Shown: piece after piece, positions 43,257-49,182 of the stretch
Layout of the letters: every line of letters begins with the position of its first letter
How positions within the stretch are numbered: the first letter of the stretch is position 1
Source: a bacterium
GTDB lineage: Bacteria > UBA8248
Direction of reading: 5' to 3'
Length of the DNA: 49,182 bases
Assembly: GCA_022825065.1 (NCBI GenBank)
Contig: JAJDYR010000041.1
Coordinates: 1-49,182 of the forward strand
Notes under the pieces: model-generated
The model's database searches: none
The model's input: the letters and a program-made list of their open reading frames with translations, nothing else
Told to the model about the DNA's origin: nothing
Translations under genes and position numbers: made by a program

Positions 43257-44060
43257 ATGGAGAAACTCATCATCACCAACTGCGCGGCGGACAGCAGAAA
43301 GCACGCGGGCGTCCCCAAGCGGCTCCAGACGCCCGACGCCGTCGCGAAAGAGGTCAGGGAAAGCTACGAAGCGGGCGCCGCCATCGCCCACATCCACGGC
43401 ATCCCGATGAAGCTCGAAAGCTGGGAGCCGCTCACGAACGCCATCCGCGATGCCTGCCCCGAGGTGCTCATCCAGTTCGGAATCGCCGCGATGGGCCTGC
43501 CGGGCCGCCAGAAGATCATTCATTTGAAGCCCGATATGGCCTCCATCGCCTTAGGGTCGCACGATTTCGCCTTCGTCGACGCCGACCTCCTCGTCGAACA
43601 CTCCCGCCAGGAGATAGAGGACCAGGTGCGCCTGTTCAACGACCACGGCGTGAAGCCAGAGTTCGAGTGCTTCAACCTGGGCCACCTGTGGAATCTCGAA
43701 TGGCTGCTCGACAAGGGGCTGGTGGAGGATCCTGTCGTCATCACCATCTTCTTCGGCTGGCCGGGCGGCTTCTACGCCCCCGCCACGCTGAAAGAGCTTC
43801 TGCACCGCATCGACCATCTGCCGGAGGGCTGCGTGTTCTCGTGCAGTTCGGCGGGCCCCACCTCGAACGCGCTCGAGACCGTGACCATCATCGAGGGCGG
43901 GCACGTGCGCGTGGGCACCGAGGATGAGCCCTACTACACCGAGGGCGTGCTCTGCGAGAACAACGCGCAATTGGTGGCGCGCATCGCGCGCATCGGCCAC
44001 GAACTCGGCCGCGACCCGGCCACGGTGGCCGAGGCGAAGAAAATACTCGGCATGGGCTAA
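43257..44060 (+). CDS. BKACE family beta-keto acid cleavage enzyme (DUF849), copy 1
   Basis: BKACE enzymes condense a beta-keto acid with acetyl-CoA in a zinc-dependent reaction, giving acetoacetate and a new acyl-CoA. The 267-aa protein has the family start LIITNCAADS, the zinc pair H45-x-H47 (GAAIAHIHG) and the R218/E222 block (GGHVRVGTEDEP). Substrate-side residues after the zinc pair (IPMKLESW) differ from copy 2 (PPTNYEAW), so the two probably take different acids or form a mixed assembly. It follows the importer ATPase by 37 bases. Substrate unknown. Confidence 0.92.
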   Translation: MEKLIITNCAADSRKHAGVPKRLQTPDAVAKEVRESYEAGAAIAHIHGIPMKLESWEPLTNAIRDACPEVLIQFGIAAMGLPGRQKIIHLKPDMASIALGSHDFAFVDADLLVEHSRQEIEDQVRLFNDHGVKPEFECFNLGHLWNLEWLLDKGLVEDPVVITIFFGWPGGFYAPATLKELLHRIDHLPEGCVFSCSSAGPTSNALETVTIIEGGHVRVGTEDEPYYTEGVLCENNAQLVARIARIGHELGRDPATVAEAKKILGMG

Positions 44061-44092
44061 ACATTAACGCGGCATCGAGAGAGGAACACCAA

Positions 44093-44887
44093 ATGGAAAA
44101 GATGATGATCATCAACTGCGCGGCGGACACCTCGATGCACGAGGGCGTGCCGCAGCGCTTCGCGGATTCCGAAGTCCTCGCCGACTCGGTGGAGAAGGCC
44201 TGCGAGGCGGGCGCGTCCACCGCCCACATCCACGCGCCGCCCACGAACTACGAGGCCTGGGCGTCGCACTCGAAGGCCATACGCGACAGGTGCGGGATCA
44301 TGCTCCAGTACGGCATCTCGACCCAGACGGTCGAGCAGCGAAAAGAGGTGGTGAAGAACCATCCCGAGATGATGTCCGTCGCCGTGGGCGCGCACAACAT
44401 GGCCTTCATCGCGCGCGACGTGATGATGCTGCACCCCCGCGAGGAACTGGCCGAGATGATGCGGCTCTGCAGGGATTACAACGTCAAGCCCGAGTTCGAG
44501 GTCTTCGCACTTGGCGAGACCTGGATGATCGACGACCTCCTCCAGAAAGGACTGGTGGAGCCGCCGATCCTCATGACGTGCTTCTTCGGGCGTCCGGGCG
44601 GGGCGTGGTCGCCGCCTTCCTTAAGCGAGTTCCTGCACCGCGTCTCGAACCTGCCCGCGGATTCGGTCTACATCGCGAGCGCCACCGGCCCCACCCACAT
44701 CCACATGCAGACGATGGCGGTCATGCACGGCGGCCACGTCCGCGTGGGCACGGAAGACGAGCCATACTTGCACCCCGGCGAACTGGGCGACAACGCCGAT
44801 CACGTCGCGCGCATCGCGAGAATCGCGGGCGAGATGGGCCGCGAGATCGCGAGCGTCGACGAGGCGAAAGCGATGATAGGGATTTGA
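44093..44887 (+). CDS. BKACE family beta-keto acid cleavage enzyme (DUF849), copy 2
   Basis: A 264-aa paralogue of the preceding gene, starting 32 bases after it. It retains MIINCAADTS, the zinc pair H45/H47 (STAHIHA), GRPGGAWSPPSLSEFLHR and R217/E221 (GGHVRVGTEDEP). The second half aligns closely with copy 1, while the N-terminal substrate-lid region has drifted. Tandem BKACE genes in one operon suggest two successive cleavages, or a hetero-oligomer, acting on compounds brought in by the adjacent importer. Confidence 0.92.
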   Translation: MEKMMIINCAADTSMHEGVPQRFADSEVLADSVEKACEAGASTAHIHAPPTNYEAWASHSKAIRDRCGIMLQYGISTQTVEQRKEVVKNHPEMMSVAVGAHNMAFIARDVMMLHPREELAEMMRLCRDYNVKPEFEVFALGETWMIDDLLQKGLVEPPILMTCFFGRPGGAWSPPSLSEFLHRVSNLPADSVYIASATGPTHIHMQTMAVMHGGHVRVGTEDEPYLHPGELGDNADHVARIARIAGEMGREIASVDEAKAMIGI

Positions 44888-45465
44888 TGAATTGGAGAAT
44901 TATAAACTTAGGGACCAATCAGGCAAAGTTGACGGCGCCCGATCTATGCAGCCGTCGTCACATCGCTCTTTTTTGTTTTGACGGGTTTTTCAGCACCATA
45001 AAATTTTCTTGAAGCGGCTACGATTTTCTTTGCAAGGGCGAAAAACTCCTGGTCTTCTTTTTGGGCTAAAATTAGGAATCCCTTTCTGTCTTCTTCCGTT
45101 TTCAGTGTTTCTATGGATGCGCGATGCTTTTTTGCGAAATCCATCATTATATCCCCTGTCAAATTGACTTGTTTTTTGAATATTTTCCAAAGGGCCGGTA
45201 TAGTTTATAGCCTCACTCAAAACATTTCGTCCGATTTTATAAAGGAATTCTGAATGAAAGTAATGTTTCCATCATGATATTTATGACAAGCAAATCTTGT
45301 CAATTTTGCCTGGTCGGCCCCGATGATATACATGACCCGACAGTGAGACTCCATGCGCCGGATGCGCAAAGGAATAATAGAATTGCTCTCCTTCGGGGGG
45401 AGTGAGAATAAATTTGGTTTTCGTTCGTCATTCCGGTGAACACCCACTCTTTCAAGGATAACAAC
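44888..45465. other. AT-rich gap containing one small leftward gene
   Basis: Apart from the small gene at 44944-45147, no feature was recognised. The stretch 45150-45420 is AT-rich with no repeat copies, and ends with the leader of the thiamine-diphosphate enzyme gene. Confidence 0.5.
44944..45147 (-). CDS. Small basic hypothetical protein
   Basis: A 67-aa frame starting at an ATG that follows AGGGG five bases upstream; a TTG 15 bases earlier is in frame. The protein is helical in character and rich in Lys/Ala (DFAKKHRASIETL, EDQEFFALAKKIVAAS), ending KTKKSDVTTAA. No domain recognised. It is more AT-rich than its neighbours and on the opposite strand to the catabolic genes. It may be a real small gene of acquired origin. 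Confidence 0.5.
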   Translation of the reverse strand: MMDFAKKHRASIETLKTEEDRKGFLILAQKEDQEFFALAKKIVAASRKFYGAEKPVKTKKSDVTTAA

Positions 45466-47151
45466 ATGCCCAAGATGAGCGGGGCGCAGTTCATGGCTGA
45501 CGCCCTCCACGCCTACGGCGTCACCCACATTTTCTTCGTGCCGACTATCTTAAGCCACTCGCTCGCCCAGATGGATGAGCGCGGCACGGGCATCGCCCGC
45601 GTCCTGACCCACGGGGAAAAGGCGGCGGCCTACATGGCGGACGGCTACGCGCGCGCCTCGGGCCGCCCCGGCGTCTGCATGGCGCAGATCGTGGGCGGCG
45701 TGAACCTGGCGGCGGGGCTTCGCGACGCCCACCTGGCCTGCGCGCCCATGATCGCCTTCACGGGCGGCACCACGCCGCAGATCCGCTACCGGAACGCCTA
45801 CCAGGAGACCGAGGACATCAGCGCGTTCGACCCGGTCACCAAGTTCAACGCCACGGTGGATGACGTCTCGCGTTTTCCCGATCTGCTGCGCCAGGCCTTC
45901 CGCGTCGCCACCTCGGGCACGCCCGGCCCGGTGCACCTGCGCTTCGGCGGGAATTTAGGGCAGGTGGAGCAGGACGTGGCCGATCTCGAACTCATCGTGG
46001 AGGAGAATTTCAAACAAGTGCCCGCCTATCGGCCGGAGCCGGAGCCGGCGAGCATCAAACGTGCGCTGGAAGTGATTGCGAAAGCGGAGCGGCCCATCAT
46101 CGTCGCGGGCGGCGGCGTGCGGACCTCGGGCGCGAACGCGGAACTCGTCGCCTTCGCCGAGAAGCTCCAGATTCCCGTCGCCACCTCCATGAACGGCAAG
46201 GAATCCATCCCGGGCGACCACCCCCTCTCGGTCGGCGTGGTGGGGACGTATTCGAGGAGGAGCGCCAACGAGCTGGTATCGGAAGCCGATCTCGTATTCT
46301 TCATCGGCACCCAGACGGGCGGCATGACCACCCACTTCTGGCGCGTGCCGAAAATCGGCGTCGCGGCGGTGCAGCTCGACATCGACCCCGAAGAACTCGG
46401 GCGCAACTACCCGCTCGAAGCGTCGGTCATCGGCGATGCGAAAATCGCCCTCGGAAAGCTGACACAAGCCGCGGAAGAAGTCCCCGAACGCGGGGCCTGG
46501 CTCTCGCGCGTGGAGGCGGTAGGCGCTGCGTGGCGGGCGGAATTCGCACCGCTCCTGAACTCGGACGCCGCTCCCATGCGCCCCGAGCGCGTCTGCAAGA
46601 CGCTGGGCGAGCACCTGCCGTCCGACGCCATCGTGCTCGCCGACACCGGTCATTCGGGCATGTGGACGGGGGGCTATCTCGACCTCAAAAGCCCCGGCAT
46701 CAGCTTCATGCGCGCGGCGGGCCACCTGGGCTGGGGATTCCCGGCGGCGCTGGGGGCCAAGTGCGGCGCGCCCGAGCGGCCCGTCATTCTCTTCACGGGC
46801 GACGCGGGATTCTGGTACCACATCGGCGAGGTCGAGACCGCCGTGCGCTGGGGCATCCACGCCGTCATCCTCGTCAACAACAACGGCTCCCAGAACCAGG
46901 AGACCAAGATTTTCGACGACGCCTACGGCGGCGAACAGCGCGGAAAGGCCCACGAGCTCTGGCACTTCAACCAGACGAATTTCACCGAAATCGCCAAGTC
47001 CATGGGCGCCCAGAGCATCCGCGTGGAAAAACCGGGCGAACTCGGAAGCGCGCTCGATCTGGCCTTCAGCATGAAGGGAGGCCCCGTGATCCTCGACGTC
47101 GTGACGGACATTGAGGCCTTGGCGCCGGGGGCTTACGGGCCGCCGGATTAG
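45466..47151 (+). CDS. Thiamine-diphosphate-dependent enzyme (acetolactate synthase-like)
   Basis: From ATG 45466, preceded by AAGGATAA, the protein is 561 aa; an in-frame GTG lies 30 bases upstream. Three domains are visible: an N-terminal Pyr domain with the catalytic glutamate E51 (THGEKAAAYMADGYAR), a middle domain (RPIIVAGGGVRTSGA), and the PP domain with the cofactor motif GDAGFWYHIGEVETAVRWGI followed by VNNNG. Relatives include acetolactate synthase, glyoxylate carboligase, benzoylformate decarboxylase and sulfoacetaldehyde acetyltransferase. Residues here do not point clearly to one. Given the TauD-like dioxygenase, the sulfonate-type importer and BKACE genes, decarboxylation or cleavage of a 2-keto acid or aldehyde is plausible. 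Confidence 0.88.
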   Translation: MPKMSGAQFMADALHAYGVTHIFFVPTILSHSLAQMDERGTGIARVLTHGEKAAAYMADGYARASGRPGVCMAQIVGGVNLAAGLRDAHLACAPMIAFTGGTTPQIRYRNAYQETEDISAFDPVTKFNATVDDVSRFPDLLRQAFRVATSGTPGPVHLRFGGNLGQVEQDVADLELIVEENFKQVPAYRPEPEPASIKRALEVIAKAERPIIVAGGGVRTSGANAELVAFAEKLQIPVATSMNGKESIPGDHPLSVGVVGTYSRRSANELVSEADLVFFIGTQTGGMTTHFWRVPKIGVAAVQLDIDPEELGRNYPLEASVIGDAKIALGKLTQAAEEVPERGAWLSRVEAVGAAWRAEFAPLLNSDAAPMRPERVCKTLGEHLPSDAIVLADTGHSGMWTGGYLDLKSPGISFMRAAGHLGWGFPAALGAKCGAPERPVILFTGDAGFWYHIGEVETAVRWGIHAVILVNNNGSQNQETKIFDDAYGGEQRGKAHELWHFNQTNFTEIAKSMGAQSIRVEKPGELGSALDLAFSMKGGPVILDVVTDIEALAPGAYGPPD

Positions 47152-47183
47152 GGGAATTTTAATCCGGTCTTGTAAATACTGAA

Positions 47184-47693
47184 CTACTTCCCATCAACCC
47201 AAATAGAAAAGTCCTTGCGACCGACGGTAAATGTATCATTAGTTCTATTCGAGAATACTCGAAGTTTCTTGTTTTTTTCAGCTTGGACTCTCACTGTCCG
47301 AGTCACATTGTCCGGTGATGACAAATCCAAGAGAGCTTCAACCTGCTCGGGAGCTGGAAAGCATATCTGCATATCTTTTGCAGACTTGATATTTTGAAAT
47401 CCGCAAATCAGTACGATGCGGTGTTTTTTCTCTCTCAGTTGTTTGAGTTGGCCCGATGTAAAGTTGAAAGTCCAGGATTCTGCTCCCGTTTTTTTCAATG
47501 GTTTTGATTTGGAACTGTGCTTAAAAAAGAGAGGCGTATTATAAATTTCGGCACCGTCGATGCTGACCTCGTAAGTAGACCACTCTTCTTGTGTGCTCGT
47601 TTTGATCATGGAAAGAGTAGTCGGGCGTTTTTCCCGTTGAATCTTGGCTAGAACTAAACCATGAAACAATTCGAACTGTTTTACTGAAGACAT
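47184..47693 (-). CDS. Hypothetical protein in a low-GC patch
   Basis: A 169-aa frame from ATG 47693, which follows a very strong AGGAGGAGG site; the open frame to 47960 upstream is not supported. Sequence alternates strand-like segments (WSTYEVSIDGAEIYNT, HRIVLICGF, TRTVRVQAEKNKKLRVFS) with Lys-rich turns. No family recognised, no signal peptide, no membrane helix. It is among the most AT-rich genes in the window and converges on the thiamine-diphosphate gene. Probably a recent arrival; function unknown. Confidence 0.65.
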   Translation of the reverse strand: MSSVKQFELFHGLVLAKIQREKRPTTLSMIKTSTQEEWSTYEVSIDGAEIYNTPLFFKHSSKSKPLKKTGAESWTFNFTSGQLKQLREKKHRIVLICGFQNIKSAKDMQICFPAPEQVEALLDLSSPDNVTRTVRVQAEKNKKLRVFSNRTNDTFTVGRKDFSIWVDGK

Positions 47694-47813
47694 ACTTTCC
47701 TCCTCCTCTTTATACCTCGTGGTGAATAAGTCGCGTGTAATTCTCCATAGCACATATCGCTTTATCGTACACGAGCTTACAAACTTTCTCTTCCAAAACG
47801 CTCGCACGAGGGC

Positions 47814-47862
47814 GTAGGGACAGGTCGCGACCTCGGACAGGCGTAGGGGCCTGTCCGCTACG
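47814..47862. repeat. Double GTAGGGACAGG palindrome
   Basis: GTAGGGACAGGTCGCGACCT is followed by GGACAGGC (47835-47842), GTAG and GCCTGTCC (47849-47856), then GCTACG. Member of the dispersed GGGACAGGC family. Confidence 0.7.
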
Positions 47863-47955
47863 GACCCTTCTCCCCGGTTGGTTCCATTCGCCGAATCACG
47901 GAACAAGGTTTTCCAACAACCCCTTGAGAGTTTTGCCATCCAGGGAAGAGGAGGT

Positions 47956-48126
47956 ATCAACTCCCCCCTTGAGGGGGAGTCGCAGAAGCCGAGCGGTTTG
48001 TGCGAAGGCTGATGCGGTGGGGGGTAAAATGCGTTTTATCGTCCCTCCGAATTATACCCCCCACCGAATCGCTTGCGGGCTTACGCCCTTAGCTCTTCGA
48101 CTCCCCCTCAAGGGGGGAGTGAAATC
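47956..48126 (-). repeat. CTCCCCCCTTGAGG inverted-repeat element, copy 2
   Basis: Ends are TCAACTCCCCCCTTGAGG and CCTCAAGGGGGGAGTGAAATC. The core word at 48070-48094 is the exact 25-base inverse of 1420-1444, so this copy is reversed relative to copy 1. Confidence 0.75.
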
Positions 48127-48329
48127 TAGCGCGCTCCTTCTGTGGACTTTTTCAACAGACCCCTCAAGGGGGGGAGTGAATCCTCTCTGCTGAATTGGAA
48201 ACAAGTCTCAAGGGGGGAGTGTTTCTTCGCCCTCGTGTGTCGGCCACGATTCGCAAGAGGGGTGTCATTTCATAAGCGAATGTCGATTGAGAAATCCACT
48301 CTCTGTTTTGGGGACTTATTCAACACGCC

Positions 48330-49070
48330 CTAATGCGAAAGTATCTGGCTCAGGAAGAGTTTCGTGCGGTCGGATTTGGGGTTGTAGAAGAATTCCTCGG
48401 GTTCGTTCTGCTCGACGATCTGGCCCTCGTCCATGAAGATGACCCGGTGGGCGACCTGGCGCGCGAAACCCATCTCGTGCGTCACGACGAGCATCGTCAT
48501 CTCGGTCTCGGCGAGTTCGACCATCACGTCGAGCACCTCCTTGATCATCTCGGGATCCAGTGCTGAGGTCGGCTCGTCGAACAGCATGATCTTGGGCCGC
48601 ATGCAGAGCGAGCGCGCGATGGCGACGCGCTGCTGCTGGCCGCCCGAAAGCTGGCCCGGGTATTTCGCGGCCTGCTCGGGTATCTTGACGCGCGTTAAAT
48701 ACTCCATCGCGAGCTCTTCCGCCTCGGCCCTCGGCGTCTTGCGCACCCAGATGGGCGCGAGGGTGCAGTTCTCCAGAACCGTCAGGTGTGGGAAGAGGTT
48801 GAACTGCTGGAACACCATGCCGACTTCGCGGCGCACGTTGTCGATTTGCTTGAGGTCGCCGGTCAACTCGATGCCCTCCACCACGATGGTGCCCTTCTGG
48901 TGTTCCTCGAGACGGTTGATGCAGCGGATGAGGGTGGATTTGCCCGAGCCCGAAGGCCCGCAGATGACGATGCGCTCCGCCCGGTTCACCGTCAGGTCGA
49001 TGTCGCGCAGGACGTGGAACTGGCCGAACCACTTGTTCATTCCCTCGATCCGGATAATCGGCTCACTCAT
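48330..49070 (-). CDS. Polar amino-acid ABC transporter ATP-binding protein (GlnQ/AapP type)
   Basis: A 246-aa ATPase with Walker [10 protein letters not shown] (38-46), Q-loop [15 protein letters not shown], signature [15 protein letters not shown], Walker [16 protein letters not shown] and H-loop VVTHEMGFA. The [12 protein letters not shown] and SALDPEM runs are diagnostic of polar amino-acid importers. Start at ATG 49070 after GGGGAGA; the frame extends further to 49127 without support. It lies 17 bases after a permease gene that enters from the right edge, forming a leftward operon. The amino acid taken up is unknown. Confidence 0.95.
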   Translation of the reverse strand: MSEPIIRIEGMNKWFGQFHVLRDIDLTVNRAERIVICGPSGSGKSTLIRCINRLEEHQKGTIVVEGIELTGDLKQIDNVRREVGMVFQQFNLFPHLTVLENCTLAPIWVRKTPRAEAEELAMEYLTRVKIPEQAAKYPGQLSGGQQQRVAIARSLCMRPKIMLFDEPTSALDPEMIKEVLDVMVELAETEMTMLVVTHEMGFARQVAHRVIFMDEGQIVEQNEPEEFFYNPKSDRTKLFLSQILSH

Positions 49071-49087
49071 GGGTGCGTTCTCCCCCC

Positions 49088-49182
49088 TCAGGTTCTGTGG
49101 CCCGTGTCGAGCTTGCGCTCTAACCACAGGCTGTAGCGCGACATGCTGAAGCAGAAAACGAAATAGATGACGGCCGCGAAGA
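49088..49182 (-). CDS. Amino-acid ABC transporter permease, C-terminal end (partial)
   Basis: Only the last 30 codons are in the window, and the gene continues past the right edge. The frame reads a hydrophobic helix ([15 protein letters not shown]), then [14 protein letters not shown] and a TGA stop. An SRYSxWLERxL ending is typical of GlnP/AapM/HisM permeases. It sits 17 bases upstream of the matching ATPase gene. Confidence 0.85.
   Translation of the reverse strand, partial: FAAVIYFVFCFSMSRYSLWLERKLDTGHRT

Larger units (their letters stand above)
47694..48329. other. Non-coding stretch with palindromes and inverted-repeat elements
   Basis: About 630 bases without a gene. It holds the double GGGACAGG palindrome (47814-47862), a TTTTCCAACAACCCCTTGAG word (47910-47930, also near 37590), the CTCCCCCCTTGAGG element copy 2, a CTTTTTCAACAG...CCTCAAGGGG word (48148-48182), and GGACTTATTCAAC (48312-48325), the inverse of a word at 37345. 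Confidence 0.6.

Noticed and set aside
40277..43318. A 1013-codon open frame on the minus strand
   Set aside because: It is the antisense of the importer genes at 40304-43219, which have clear motifs. The translation is Arg/Glu/His-rich nonsense typical of GC-rich shadow frames.
41587..43410. A 607-codon plus-strand frame
   Set aside because: It is an alternative frame over the importer permease and ATPase genes with Arg/Gly/His-rich composition and no motif.

Overview
This window looks like chromosomal DNA from a GC-rich, free-living heterotrophic bacterium. A Gram-negative cell plan is inferred from periplasmic binding-protein ABC systems, a SulP transporter pair and a Sco copper chaperone. 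No rRNA, tRNA or phylogenetic marker is present. The mix of CaiB transferase, TauD dioxygenase, BKACE enzymes, SelA/SelB and HemQ resembles uncultivated groups such as Tectomicrobia/Nitrospinota-like lineages, but that placement is a weak inference. Most genes are GC-rich. Four stretches are visibly more AT-rich and look acquired or under different constraint: 3.3-7.0 kb (SIR2 gene), 10.5-17.5 kb (sel operon), 28.1-30.3 kb (ATPase/nuclease pair) and 47.2-47.7 kb.

Layout, left to right. 0-8 kb holds a class I PPK2 kinase, a Fic protein with its autoinhibitory motif, a short antitoxin-tail-like ORF, a 1201-aa SIR2-domain protein of the anti-phage type, and ArfB ribosome rescue. 8.4-20 kb holds a CaiB transferase with a DUF35-type OB-fold protein carrying a histone-H1-like tail, then selA - alpha/beta hydrolase - selB - class V aminotransferase, a secreted cupredoxin-like protein, hemQ, an atypical SDR and a Sco protein. 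This 12-kb block is bounded by an exact 45-bp inverted repeat. 20.8-27.2 kb, read leftward, is a five-gene operon: adenine-deaminase-like amidohydrolase, SDR, and a ribose-type ABC importer (permease, binding protein, ATPase). 27.5-30.7 kb holds a GNAT acetyltransferase, an OLD-like ATPase directly followed by a PD-(D/E)xK-like nuclease candidate, and a HigA antitoxin with what may be the tail of a lost toxin. 30.8-34 kb has two tandem SulP permeases with STAS domains.

35-47 kb reads rightward as a catabolic region: MFS exporter, TauD-type dioxygenase, M24 peptidase/creatinase-like enzyme, cyclase-family hydrolase, a SsuABC/TauABC-type importer, two consecutive BKACE (DUF849) enzymes and a thiamine-diphosphate enzyme. 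Together they suggest uptake and breakdown of a small organic acid, sulfonate or amide that passes through a beta-keto acid. The right edge holds a polar amino-acid ABC ATPase and the last residues of its permease.

Intergenic space is rich in dispersed palindromes: four copies of a C-tract/G-tract inverted-repeat element, a second CTCCCCCCTTGAGG family, variable-arm GTAGGGG...CCCTAC palindromes, and CCTCATCCTGAGTA elements. The best candidates for undescribed biology are the two-gene ATPase/nuclease module, the SIR2 island with its inverted palindrome borders, the OB-fold/H1-tail fusion, and the four-gene sel operon.
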